A DNA stretch of 64,000 nt from Aphidius gifuensis (taxonomy: Eukaryota; Arthropoda; Insecta; Hymenoptera; Braconidae). The stretch spans positions 13,418,469 to 13,482,468 of the forward strand of contig NC_057790.1 of assembly GCF_014905175.1 (NCBI RefSeq). The letters run 5' to 3'. This document shows, piece after piece, positions 45,274-56,800 of this stretch (within the stretch, counting starts at the first letter, position 1; the number at the start of each line of letters is the position of its first letter). The notes below the pieces were generated by a model. It was not told where the DNA came from, made no database searches, and saw nothing but the letters and a program-made list of their open reading frames with translations. The position numbers were made by a program, and so were the translations under genes.

Positions 45274-45373
45274 CTCGACGACAGGACGGTGATGTCGCGT
45301 CGACGGTCGCGAGACTAGCCTGCGGCTCGTCTCTACGCGACCGTCGACTTGAGATCACCGTCCTGTCGTCTCG
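45274..45373. mobile_element. GC-rich foldback hairpin (100 bp)
   Basis: CGACGACAGGACGGTGAT at the left is mirrored by ATCACCGTCCTGTCGTC; inner arms GTCGACGGTCGCG and CGCGACCGTCGAC. It stands out strongly in base composition from its surroundings. Confidence 0.85.
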
Positions 45374-45449
45374 GCATCATCTGCGCATGCACCTCGCGTT
45401 ATTTCATGATTGTGCGAGAAACTGTCACATTGCCTCCTCGTAAAACAAT

Positions 45450-45823
45450 GGGTGCATTCCTTTAATAAAAAATTTTTTTTCGTTTTGCAATTTCGCCCTG
45501 TAATACCGACTAAAAACTAGAAACAGAAACAACGACAAAAGTGATAAATTTCTCTATGCAATATTCCAGGCTTTACAGTTTACGATAATGTGTGGTACGA
45601 GCTATGTGACAATAACAAACAATCACAACGAGTCAATTTTCTATCTATTTCAGTTTGATATAAACATTGAACAGTTATCCATCTAATAATTGGAAGCCAA
45701 AAAAAATAATGTCATGTGCCAGTACTGCCACTACAAGAAACAGCTTTTTCCTATAAAATTTTGGCCGGTATTACAGGGCGAAATCGCAAAACGAAAAAAA
45801 ATTTTTTATTAAAGGAATGCACC
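45450..45823. mobile_element. MITE family C, complete
   Basis: 374 bp with GGGTGCATTCC ends and AAT on both sides, a 3-bp duplication as in the copy at 25130. Confidence 0.92.
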
Positions 45824-46225
45824 CAATGTACTATTCCGATATTTATTCATTTCAATATTGCACACAAAAATTTTTGTTAGTATATGCATCACTGATTTGC
45901 ACTGATATTAAGTTTTCTATATTTATATCCAATTAATATAAATAGTCATTATCAATCTTAATTTCATATCGTTAATAAAAACATTTTTAATAATATTTTT
46001 ATTAACACTTGAATTTATGATGCTTCATTATTTTGTAATTAAGTTTCTTTTGTGCAAGTTTAAATTTTCCCGCTATTTCAATATTGCCCAGTTATCATGG
46101 CTTCTCATTAAAAAATTAGTAAAATCCGTGTTTTTGATAGATAATTTTAATTATCACTCAAAAAGCAGCATTAAAACCCCATGTGAACCAAACATTAAAA
46201 AATTCCTTATTATTTTTACTATTAC
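45824..46225. other. AT-rich segment with a diverged repeat N fragment
   Basis: TTTAAATTTTCCCGCTATTTC and following words align loosely with repeat N at 480-620. Nothing else seen. Confidence 0.45.
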
Positions 46226-46739
46226 TAGCGCCTCTCGCCGGCCGCAAGCGGCCGCCTCAGTTGTTTCTATGCTATATGCTAAATTCTAATGACACGTCAT
46301 CATGTGGTGTTATTAACAAAAAAAAACAATGAAATTTTTAATTGGAGAAAAAATTAATTTATAAATAATATTTGACGATGCCTAATAGAATGCTTGAGCC
46401 CAGTCCGCGGATACGAAATCCATTATAAGAGCCTTATTTGATTTGTACTAATTTTTAATAATGTCAACAATTATTTTATTTACACGTTATGGAAAGGACA
46501 GCTGGTTAATTTTTTTTCAAATTGACTCGGAAACATAAAAAAGTTGCAAAATGATCAGAATTATTTTGTATGAATTTGTGCTATTAACATCGGAATTATT
46601 CATCTGAAAAATAACGACAAAAAAAAAAAAAAAAAAAAAGTTACTCCAAAAAATGTTTAGACAATATACAGAGGCATGGTGCTTTAAACGATGAATCCTT
46701 TTTTTATTTATTTCCTATCTATTTCAAAGAAAAGAGCAA

Positions 46740-46824
46740 TTCTGGTGGAAATATTTCTCCGGCATACTCCGTTTTTGGTCCATTTTTTGAGAAATTACTC
46801 TGGCATGAGATGTACTTTTCTTTC
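46740..46824. mobile_element. ACTCCGGCAT element, left fragment
   Basis: TTCTGGTGGAAATATTTCTCC start as in the full copy at 49817; it stops at GGCATGAGAT where unit 1 is deleted relative to unit 2. Confidence 0.8.
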
Positions 46825-46874
46825 GAGAATAAAGAAAAAAATTATCTATCATCATTTATTATCCGAGATGCCAT

Positions 46875-48317
46875 CCCGGGAAAAACGGTTTGTATACAAC
46901 CATATACAATCATATACAACCATATATGATTGTATACAAACTCATACAGTTGTATATCGCCATTTTCTGTATACAAATTTATAAAGTTGTATACAGTTGT
47001 ATATAACCATATATGGAATTTATAGATCAAATTCAAGAATGGTTCTATACAAACATAGATAGTTGTATACAAACATAGATAATTGTATACAAGTTTATAT
47101 GCCGTGACTTTCAAAATTTTATTAATATCATAAAAAAAAAAAATTTATAATTATTTAAACAATTTAATTTTTTTGTTTATATATTTGATGATTTATTTGA
47201 CCGAAAAAATTACACCATAAATACTTGACTTTACCGGGACTTGAACACGGTATCTTCTAGTTGAAACTCCAGAGCCTTACTTACCTAACCACGGCAGCTA
47301 CAATTGAAAATTAGGAAAATTTGTTCTACTTAAATATTCATTATAATCATAGCAATCCAAGGATCAACTAACACTCGGCCGATATATGAATTTCATTTGT
47401 TTCGTATACCCCGGAAGGTATATTGTCATAATTTATAAAAAAAATTTTTTATCCCTGAAATTTTCGTTTCGTAAAAAAAATAAGTAGCTGTTATATATAA
47501 TTAAAAAAACACCCTTCCAATATTAAATACATAATAGCGGTTCTTAATATATTTTTATATACATGGAAAGAATGAAAAAAAATCAGTCTTAGTGACCCGA
47601 ATAAAAATCGATGAATGGCAAGTCATAGGTTGGTCAGTCTTCAATGTGCTACTGAGTTGTAAAATTGTATATAATTTTTAAAATGTCCATATATGTTTGT
47701 ATATAACCATATATAATTGTATACAAGATAAATAAAGTAAGCTACCAAGTTGTATAGTTGTATATGATTTTATAAATTTATATATAAACATATATAAATA
47801 TATGCAGTTGTATATGTCCATATATGTTTGTATATAACCATATATGATTGTATACAAGATTAATAAACTAAGCTACCAAGTTGTATGGTTGTATATGATT
47901 GTATATAGTTGTATATGGTTGTATATAGTTGTATATGGTTGTATATAGTTGTATATGGTTGTATATGGTTGTATATGATTGTATATAGTTGTACATAGTT
48001 GTATATGATTGTATATAGTTGTATATGGTTGTATATAGTTGTATATAGTTGTATATGGTTGTATATAGTTGTATATAGTTGTATATGGTTGTATATGGTT
48101 GTATACAAACAGTTCATACCTCATATACAAGTTTATATAGTTGTATAAACTTATATACAACTGTATATGGTTGTATACAAAGTCACTAAAATAATTAACT
48201 TTCCATATACATCTATATACGATTGTATATGTTTGTATATGATTGTATATGGTTGTATATGGTTGTATATGGTTGTATATGGTTGTATATGGTTGTATAC
48301 AAACCGTTTTTCCCGGG
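46875..48317. mobile_element. CCCGGG element with TTGTATACAACC arrays, compact copy
   Basis: 1443 bp; ends CCCGGGAAAAACGGTTTG and mirror. AT flanks both sides (46873-46874, 48318-48319). The empty site exists in duplication unit 2 (near 50660-50680, GTCATGCAATTG), showing a 2-bp AT duplication. Array, tRNA-like core, second array. Non-coding. Confidence 0.93.
47235..47303 (-). repeat. tRNA-derived (SINE-like) core, copy 2
   Basis: Minus strand: TAGCTGCCGTGGTTAGG then GTGTTCAAGTCCC. Nearly identical to 16400-16476. Confidence 0.7.
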
Positions 48318-49258
48318 ATGCAATTGTTATAATAATCAATTTTCGTCAAACAATTTTTTTCTATTCTTTTCCATTGAAGGACAAATTCTGTTATTATTAA
48401 TACAAATTAACCCATGACTTTTCCTTTAAGCGTAAAACAAATCATTTAATAACATTTATTTTTTGAGACACCATAGAGTTATTAATAAAAAATTACATGA
48501 CACCTCAAAATAATAGAATAATCTTTTTAAATAATTCTTTTTTTATCTTTAGAGAAAAAAACGTTGGCTGATAATAGCAGAAATCGTACTTCAGTGGAAA
48601 ATGATATGAAAAATTGTTAATTAACGATTGCATGTCACCTCGAACAATATTGTTAACATTTATTTACAAATATTGTTGAATAATTTTTTTCTTTCTTGAA
48701 GAGAATATCGTGATATTTATTTATTTAAAACAATGAATGCAGGTTTCGTACTTCAATAATGATTGAATAAAAAAATCTGATTACTCCAAAATTTTAATTA
48801 ACAATACTTATTTATATAAAATTAGAATAATCTCGATTTCATTCTTACAGGTTCGCGTGCCTTATTTAAAAATGGATCTATCTTTTTTTTTTTGTGTTTG
48901 AATGTAGTTTTTTTTTTCAATTTTTTGGTATTTTTTTATTTATAACACATTAACTATTCTTTTATTTATAACAATTCAATTAAATATTGGTAAATCGTTT
49001 GAAGGTTATGGGCATTAATATTTTTTGACAGATATAGAATGTTGTTATAATCACATATGTCAACACACACATACATATGTATATGCAATTAGCGCCACCT
49101 ATATCAATTTATACGACATGCACGTGACCTTCTAATACCCCAATCAGATTCCAGTAAATTTAAAAATGAGGCGCTAAGTTTAAAAAGTGAAGCGCCAAGT
49201 TCAAATTTGGATGCGCACGCAGAATGCGACGCCATGACATGACTGCTTTTTTTTCTTA

Positions 49259-51605
49259 AGGACTAGCGCCCTCGCCGGCCCGCGGCCGCATGCGGCCGCC
49301 TCAGTTGTTTCTATGCTATATGCTATATGTTATATATATGCTAAATTCCAATGACACGTCATCATGTGGTGTTATCAACAAAAAAAAAAAACAAAAAAAA
49401 CAATGAAATTTTTAATTGGAGGAAAAATTAATTTATAAATAATATTTCAGGATGCCTAATAGAATGCCTGAGACCAGCCCGCGGATACGAAATCCATTAA
49501 AAGCCTTTTGATTTGTACTTATTTTTAAATGTAATTTTAATGTCAACAATTATTTTATTTACACGTTATTGAAAGGTGGAGGACAGGTTAATTTTTTTTC
49601 GAATTGACTCGGAATCATGAAAAAGTTGCTAAATTATTTTGTATTAATTTGTGCTATTAACATCGGAATTATTCACCTGAAGAATAACGACAAAATAAAA
49701 AAAAAAAAAAAGTTATTTTACTCCAAAAAATGTTTACACAATATACAGAGGCATGGTGCTTTAAATGATGAATCCTTTTTCCATTTATTTCCTATCTATT
49801 TCAAAGAAAAGAGCAATTCTGGTGGAAATATTTCTCCGGCATTACTCCGTTTTTGGTCCATTTCTTGAGAAATTACTCTGGCATGAGATCAATGCTGGAT
49901 TTTTATCTCTTTCATTGATCTCATGCCGAAATAATTTTGCTGGTACTAATTTCATGCCGACGAAATTACTCCGGCATCAATCTCATGTCGGAGTAATGCA
50001 GGAGTAATGCCGGAGTAATATTTCCACCAGGGAAAAGCTACAACTTGTATCAATAAAATAAAAAGTTACACCTCAATAACAATAACATAAATTGTAAATT
50101 AGAATTTTTTAGCTCACGTCTTTCTCATCAAAAATAATAAAAAATTATTTAAAATTTTAAAAATATTTTTTATTGACGGCACTATGCAACTGTTAATAAA
50201 TAATTGTCGTTCAACAATTTTTTTTTCATCTATCGTCTACCATCATCTGCTATTTATTGTAAGAAGAAATAGCTTACTCCAAATTTTAATTCACAATATT
50301 TTGTTATTATTATTGATGTACGAATTTCGATTTCATGAGTGCAAATTAGCTTCTGCTTTTTTCTTTAAATTAGATAAGAATTCAATCAAAAAGACCCGAT
50401 GCGTTTGCGAATATGAACATTTTAGAGCAAATATTTTAATTTTGTCGTTGTTCTTGAGGTAAAAATCCAATGTTTGTACAAATTAGTACAAAATGTTCTG
50501 ATTATTCAACAAAGTATTGTCAATTTAAATTCTCGAGTAAACTATTTTTTTTTTAATATTATTAAAGTACGAATCCTGCTTTCATTGATTCAAATAAGCT
50601 CATGACTTTTTTTTCGAGAATAAAGAAAAAAATTATCTATCATTATTTATTATCCGAGGTGTCATGCAATTGTTAATAATCAATTTTCGTCAAACAATTT
50701 TTTTCTATTATTTTCCATTAAAGGATAAATTCTGTTATTATCAATATAAATTAACCTATGACTTTTCCTTCGAGGGTAAAAACAAATCATTCAATAACAT
50801 TTTTTTTTTAACACACCATGGAATTGTTAATAAACAATTACATGACACGCTCAAAATAATAGAATAATCCCTTTAAATAATTCTTTTTTTATCTTTGGAG
50901 AGAAAAACGTTGGCTGATAATAGCAGAATTCGTACTTCAGTGGAAAATAATATGAAAAATTGTTAATTAACGATTACATGTCACCTCGAACAATTGTTAA
51001 CATTTATTTATAAATACTGTTGAATTAATTTTTTTTTTTCTTGAAGAGAATGTCGTGAGTTTATTTAAACCAATGAATGCAGGTTTCGTACTTCAATAAT
51101 GATTAGATAAAAAAATCTGTTTACTCCAAAATTTTAATTAACAATACTTTGTTATTGTTAATTAAAATGTACAAATCTTGATTGATCATTCTTACAGGTC
51201 CGCGTGCCCTATTTAAAAATGAATCTATCTTTTTTTTTTTTTGTGTTTGAATGTAGTTCTTTTTTTTCAATTTTTCGTTTTTTATTTATAACACATTAAC
51301 TATTCTTTTATTTATAACAATTTAATTAAATATTGGTAAATCGTTTGAAGGTTATGGGCATTAATATTTTTTGACAGATATAAAATGTTGTTATAATCAC
51401 AAATGTCAACACACACATACATACATATGTATATGCAATTAGCGCCACCTATATCAATTTATACGACGTGCACGTGACCTTCTAATACCCCAATCAGATT
51501 CCAGTAAATTCAAAAATGAGGCGCTAAGTTTGAAAAATGAAGCGCCAAGTTCAAATTTGGATGCGCACGCAAAATGCGACGCCATGACACCAATGCTTTT
51601 TTTAT
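49259..51605 (+). repeat. Tandem segmental duplication, unit 2
   Basis: Starts at the CTAGCGCCCTCGCCGG junction with unit 1 and ends at TTTATTTAAGGACTA. It contains the complete ACTCCGGCAT element and the uninterrupted target of the CCCGGG element. No gene recognised; small frames are not conserved between units. Confidence 0.85.
49817..50032. mobile_element. CCCTGG-type element with ACTCCGGCAT motif
   Basis: About 216 bp; left TTCTGGTGGAAATATTTCTC, right end inward CCCTGGTGGAAATATTACTC. AA on both sides (49815-49816, 50033-50034). Motifs TTACTCCGGCAT and ATCTCATGCCG repeated. The smallest complete member of the CCCTGG-ended group here. Confidence 0.85.
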
Positions 51606-51615
51606 TTAAGGACTA

Positions 51616-52060
51616 TATTGCGCATCGCCTATGCTTCCCCATAAGTGGGCTGTGTGCATTCATTACGGTGCAGACAATCTCTCTGTCGCAGTCATACTGC
51701 TCGACAAAAATCTTTTGCGCATGTCCGAATTATTATTCGAGTAGGAGCTCTGCACCCGTATTCAGAGAATGTTCTCATTAGGGCTTTTTTTCCGATGGCG
51801 GCGCTTGTGAACTTTTTATATAGATTTTACATAGAAAAGCTTCACAAGCACCACCATCGGAAAAAAAAGCCCTAATGAGAACATCCTCTGAATACGGGTG
51901 CGGAAACATTTGGCAACGCACACAAATTCATTGTGTATACGTGTGAACCAAACGGATTATTCGGGCATGCGCAAAAAATTTTTGTCGAGGCGTATGACTG
52001 CGACAGAGAGATTGCCTGCACCGTAATGAATCCGCACAAAATCATACCTTATGCGCAATA
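51616..52060. mobile_element. Element with TATTGCGCAT ends, interrupted by a MITE
   Basis: Arms of about 120 bp: TATTGCGCATCGCC, GCAGACAATCTCTCTGTCGC mirrored by GCGACAGAGAGATTGCCTGC and ATGCGCAATA. TA on both sides. Family A MITE at 51752-51901 sits in the loop. Confidence 0.85.
51752..51901. mobile_element. Foldback MITE family A, complete
   Basis: 150 bp, GCACCCGTATTCAGAG to CTCTGAATACGGGTGC. Confidence 0.9.
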
Positions 52061-52135
52061 TAATAGTATTAAATATATGATTATACATTGAATCCTTAGC
52101 TCCATCTTTTGCTTTTCATTAGTGTTTTGAATGAT

Positions 52136-52303
52136 AGGTGCCACTAGCATAGTTTTTCGAACAAGTTCTATGCCATAGTCCATTTATTACCAGAAACAAC
52201 TGACTTCTTCAGTGATAACTGGGAATAATCTAGATGTTTCTGGTAATAAATGGACTATGGCATAGAACTTGTTCGAAAAACGATGCTAGTGGCCACACGC
52301 CTT
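52136..52303. mobile_element. MITE family G, second copy
   Basis: About 168 bp matching 6370-6543 except that the left outer GGCGTGTGG is reduced to AGGTG. The shared loop reads AACTGGGAATAATC. Confidence 0.85.
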
Positions 52304-52434
52304 TAGAAAAAATTACATGTATTTGATTTATTAAATAAATAAAATACCAATGACGAACAATAGATAAGGAAAAGACAGTGTTAAGTAAAGGATGTTGCTC
52401 ACCTGTTAATTTCTAGGAAGATAATTTGTCAATA

Positions 52435-53135
52435 TCCAGGAAAAAATCGCGTAGATCTACGTATATCAAATTATATCTAACAGCTGCTTTAGATATAGTT
52501 AGATCCGCAAAGTGGCGCGATCTACTTGTATATAACTAGATCTGATTAGATATACTTAGATATACTTGGATCAAATTAGATCTACAGTATATCTAATTAG
52601 ACCTAAGTATATCTAAGTAGAACTACTGAGATTCCAAAAATTTATTGATTAAAAAAAAAAAAAATTTTAAATTGTTTAAACAATTTTATTTTTTTGTTTA
52701 TATAATTAATGATGACGAGTGGACTTGAACATGGTATCTTCTTATGATGAAAGCCCAGAGCCTTACCTACTCAACTATAGCAGCAATAATTAAGGACAAC
52801 GAAAATTTGTTCTACTTGAATATTTATTATGACAATCCGAGGGTCGACGGACCCTCGGCTGATGATCGGCAAATTATATATGCATAAAATAATATTTATA
52901 AATATAAACAATTAAACATAAATTTCATTTGTATTAGTTTTATAGACGCCGGAATGTATTTTTATAGATAAAAAAAAATTTTTTTTTCTTGAAATTTTCG
53001 TTACATGAAAAAAAATGCAAAAGAATAACAGCAGCTTCCTATGAAATTCCGACATATATAAGTATATATCGAGATCCTAGCGGATGGCTCGACTCTCCAA
53101 TGTAGCATTCAGTCGACAGCGATTTGACAGCATAT
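52435..53135. mobile_element. TAGATCTA-motif element with tRNA-like core
   Basis: Left end TCCAGGAAAAAATCGCGTAG, then about 190 bp of TAGATCTA, TATATCTAA and similar motifs, then a core homologous to that of the CCCGGG elements (tRNA-like head, TTCGTTACATGAAAA, TCTCCAATGTAGCATTCAG). The right array and terminus are not found, so the element is truncated or merges into the CGACAG region. Non-coding. Confidence 0.75.
52711..52785 (-). repeat. tRNA-derived (SINE-like) core, copy 3
   Basis: Minus strand: GCTGCTATAGTTGAGTAGG then ATGTTCAAGTCCAC, about 40 nt apart. It is diverged from copies 1 and 2 but keeps both promoter-like boxes. Confidence 0.65.
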
Positions 53136-53326
53136 ATAAAACGTAGTTCACGAGCACCGGATACTCAAAATAAGTTGGAAAAATATGAAATAAATATAAG
53201 ATTATAATGACAATAATTTGAACTGAATGAAACCTTGACTAGTACATGTACTTAATATTAAATAAGAGTTTGAATTATACAAGGTAGAGAGGTTAGATTG
53301 ACATGATTCGCATATCTACTGCACCT
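53136..53326. other. Unassigned spacer
   Basis: AT-rich; no feature recognised beyond a CGACAGCG word related to the following CGACAG repeats. Confidence 0.35.
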
Positions 53327-53477
53327 GCAGTCCAATTCACAGGGCAAATTTTTTACAATTTAGGGTTTGCTGATAAAGTAGGCCTTTTTTTATATAGATT
53401 TTACATACAAAAGCTCCACAAGCGCCGCCAGTGGAGGAAAAAAGCCCTAAATTGTAATGCCCTGTGAATTGGACTGC
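53327..53477. mobile_element. Foldback MITE family B, internally altered
   Basis: GCAGTCCAATTCACAGGG to CCCTGTGAATTGGACTGC. The left inner arm is replaced by GGGTTTGCTGATAAAGTAGG. Confidence 0.8.
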
Positions 53478-53634
53478 CGTATTCAGAGGATGTTCTCATT
53501 AGGGCGTTTTTTTTCCGATGGTGGCGTTTGTGAAGCCTTTCTATATGAAATCTATATAAAAAAAATTTTGTCAAGCGCCGTCAGCGGAAAAAAAAGCCCT
53601 AATGAGAACAATTTTGCCCCGTGAATACGGGTGC
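53478..53634. mobile_element. Foldback MITE family A fused to family B
   Basis: Begins CGTATTCAGAGGATG without the outer CAC and directly follows the family B copy; ends GTGAATACGGGTGC. Confidence 0.8.
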
Positions 53635-54230
53635 AGGAGTCGGAAAGCTGTCGAGCCTCAGACCATTCATCGGTAATTGGCTCGGTCATTATTACCGAGA
53701 TATTTTGTCACTAAATCGCACTAAATCGACAGGCTTTCGACACCGAATTTATTCATTTTTCATCGTTTTAAATTGTTTAAACATTATGATAAACTTTGTG
53801 AATGATAGATTTATGATTTTATTTAAAAAAAACTAATAGAAAATATAAAAAAACTTGTAAAAATTTTTTTTTTGTTTATAATTTTTAAATTAATTGTTGA
53901 TAACAATTGCATGTGAAAAACAAAATAAAACAGTATAATTAAGCATTTAAAGATTAAACAATCGCAAAAATAACTTTTTTTCAATTTTATTGCGCTATAT
54001 ATACTTATTGACTCTGTCTCGACACCGTTTTGATCGCGTTTCGACAGCATTTCGACAGGCTTTCGACACCGAATTGAGAGGTGTCTAATTTATTCATTTT
54101 TCATTGTTTTAAATTGTTTAAATATTATAATGGACTTTATTAATGATAGATTTGTATTTTTCTATAAAAAAATTAATAGAATATGTAAAAAAACTTGTAA
54201 AAATTGAAAAAAAAAAATTGTTTTTTTGTT
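53635..54230. repeat. CGACAGGCTTTCGACACCG motif repeats
   Basis: Two direct copies of about 150 bp (from 53725 and 54050) start with CGACAGGCTTTCGACACCG and continue TTATTCATTTTTCAT. Extra TTTCGACAGC words lie nearby. Ends not defined. Confidence 0.7.
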
Positions 54231-54234
54231 TAAA

Positions 54235-54816
54235 TTTTTACAAGTTTTTTGAAAGGAAGTTGCCTACCTGTTAATTTTTTTGGCTCAATCAATTATGTAG
54301 AAATTAACACGTAGGCAACATCCTTTCCTCAGACATTCTTCTTATAGCTTTTTATTAATTTAAATAAACAAAAAACTATGGAAAAAATGTCTAAGCAAAG
54401 GATGTTGCTTGCGTGTGAATTTCTACAAAATTAATTTAGCCAGAGAAATTAACACGTAGGCAACATCCTTCCCTTAGCTATTTTTTTCATAGCTTTTCAT
54501 TTTTTTTAATAAATAAAAAATTATAAGAAGAATGTCTGAGGAAAGGATGTTGCCTACGTGTTAATTTCTACATAATTGATTGAGCCGAAAAAATTAACAG
54601 GTAGGCAGCTTCCTTTCCATAGACATTTTTCTCATGGCTTTTTGTTGAATTAAAAAAATGAAAAGCTATAGGAAAAATGACTAAGGAAAGGATGTTGCCA
54701 CATGTTAATTTATATAATGAATTAATTTAGCCAAATAAATTAACACATAGGCAACATCCTTTTCTTAGTTATTTTTTCCATAGCTTAACTTTATTAATTG
54801 AAATCAATAAAAAGCT
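54235..54816. repeat. GTAGGCAACATCCTTTCC foldback satellite
   Basis: Alternating direct and inverted units with AAAGCTATGGGAAAAA, AAGGAAAGGATGTTGCC and TTAACACGTAGGCAAC. It belongs to the wider CTAAGGAA group and continues at 57424 after the CTGGCAGAAT element, which split it. Confidence 0.85.
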
Positions 54817-55290
54817 ATCCCTGGTGAAAAAAAACTGGCAGAATCTGGCAGAATAAACTGACAGAATCTAGCAGAATAAACTGACAGAATCTCGCAGAAT
54901 CTGGCAGTTGTTCCATAAACCGGTCTAAATCTGACAGAATCTGTAAGAATCCGACAGAATCTGGCAGAATCTGCGAGAATCTGGCAGTTGTTCCAAAAAC
55001 CGGTCTAAATCTGTAAGAATCTAACAGAATCTGGCAGAATCTGCCAAAATCTGTAAGAATCGGTAAGAATCTGTCATAATCTGCCAGAATCTGTAAGAAT
55101 CTGCCAGACTATTTTTACCAAAAAATTCTAAAAAAAAAAAAAAATTCTGGACGAATTATTGTGGTTATTATAAACATCACGGTAAGGTATCAAGAAAGTT
55201 CAATCTCGAAGCGTTGCATTATTTTTTTAAAACTTAAATATGTTTTTTGAAGTGAAACTTCTTTACGCAGGGTAGTGACAAAAAAAATAG

Positions 55291-55350
55291 TGTGTCGGCC
55301 ATGTAACGCTCGGAGCGAGCGAACGCTCAGACCGAGCAAGCGTTGACACA
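55291..55350. repeat. GC-rich hairpin GTGTCGGCC...GACAC
   Basis: GTGTCGGCCATGTAACGCTC is mirrored loosely by GAGCAAGCGTTGACAC around GAGCGAGCGAACGCTC. Confidence 0.6.
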
Positions 55351-55370
55351 TATAACTAATAGTGAGTGAG

Positions 55371-55583
55371 TAGAGTGAAACCGGCAGAAGAAGTTCACGA
55401 GAAACCTAATGCACATGCGCGAATATGGAAGCACACAAAGGCAATTTGTATATCTGTGTGAACAGCTTTATTCCCCCACTCGCAATTCTTGTACGCACAG
55501 ATATACAATTCGCCTCTGTGTACTTCTATATTCGCGCATGTGCATAAGGTTTCTCGTGAACTTCTTCTGCCGGTTTCACTCTA
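55371..55583. mobile_element. MITE with TAGAGTGAAACCGGCAG ends
   Basis: 213 bp; left TAGAGTGAAACCGGCAGAAG mirrored at the right; arms of about 90 bp contain CATGCGCGAATAT and CAGATATACAA. Confidence 0.87.
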
Positions 55584-55620
55584 AGTGGCTACGAGCGAGA
55601 AAGAAGATATGTTTCGAATA

Positions 55621-55621
55621 A

Positions 55622-55652
<31 letters not shown>
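55621..55652. repeat. (GT)n microsatellite
   Basis: About fifteen GT repeats. Confidence 0.95.
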
Positions 55653-55656
<4 letters not shown>

Positions 55657-55734
55657 TTGCCAATAGTGTAGCTGATCGGTTTTGTTTGCAGCGTTTATAA
55701 AAATGATGAATCGAAAAATTATAAATGAATATAC

Positions 55735-56800
55735 TCAATTGAAAATTATTATTAGTATAATAATATTATTAATATAATTATTATAATTATTATTTTATTC
55801 TTAATATCGATATAATTATTATGAATATGATGAATACCATTGATATTATTACTAATATTAAATTGATATCATTTTTATTCTTGATAATATTATTGAAATT
55901 ATTATTATTTATAATAATATTATTAATATCTATAACCATAGTGTAAATGAAAATAACAACAATAATTTCAATAATATCATCGATAATAATAATATCAATA
56001 TAATATTAGTAATAATATCAATGGTATGAATCATATTAATGATAATAATAATAATATTGATATAATATTGATAATGATAAGATCAATACTGACATTAATA
56101 TTCAAGTATAAATATTAATAATTATAAATGTTATTATTAATATCATTTATATTATGACTAATATATATTGATATTATTTCTAATTTATAATGTTATCAAA
56201 ATTATTATTGTCATTATTATTCTGGATAATATTATTGAAGTGATTGTTATTAATAATACTATTAATATATATATTCATTCATAGTATCCATAATAATAAC
56301 AATAATAATTTCAATAATATCATCGATAATAATAAAATCATTGATATTAATATATTATTAATATCGATATAATATTAATAATAATAATAATAAGAATAAT
56401 AATAGTACGGTGATTAATATTCAAATATAAATATTAGTAATTATTAGTATTTATATTTCGGATATTATTATTATAGATATTGTTATTAATATCAATAATA
56501 TTGTTAATAATTTATAATATTATTTAAATTATTATTATTATTATTATTTATATATATTCATTGTATAAATAATAATAATATTGATACTAATTTTAATAAT
56601 ATCAAAAATTTATAATACCAATGGTATTAATAATAATAAGAATATCAATAACGATATAATATTGATAATATTATCAATATTTATATTTTGAATATTAACG
56701 ATATGATTGATATTATTATTATAAATATCATATTGATATCATTTATACTATGAACTTTATCAATATTAATAATATCATCACTAATTAATTGATTGTTTAT
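55735..56800. repeat. Degenerate AATATTATT repeat tract
   Basis: More than 1 kb composed almost only of ATT/AAT/ATC words such as AATAATATTATTAATAT. Long imperfect palindromes; no G/C clusters. Middle of the CTGGCAGAAT element. Confidence 0.85.

Larger units (their letters stand above)
46226..49258 (+). repeat. Tandem segmental duplication, unit 1
   Basis: Same order and orientation as 49259-51605: a CGGCCGC palindrome, GACACGTCATCATGTGG, GGTGCTTTAAA, then ATTTATTATCCGAG, ATGCAATTGTT and the GCGCCAAGTTCAAATTTGG end. Unit 1 carries the inserted CCCGGG element (46875-48317) and lacks about 700 bp present in unit 2 (about 49890-50610). Confidence 0.85.

Noticed and set aside
49617..50007. Small frames in duplication unit 2
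   Set aside because: Not conserved in frame in unit 1 and overlapping an ACTCCGGCAT element; no coding signal.
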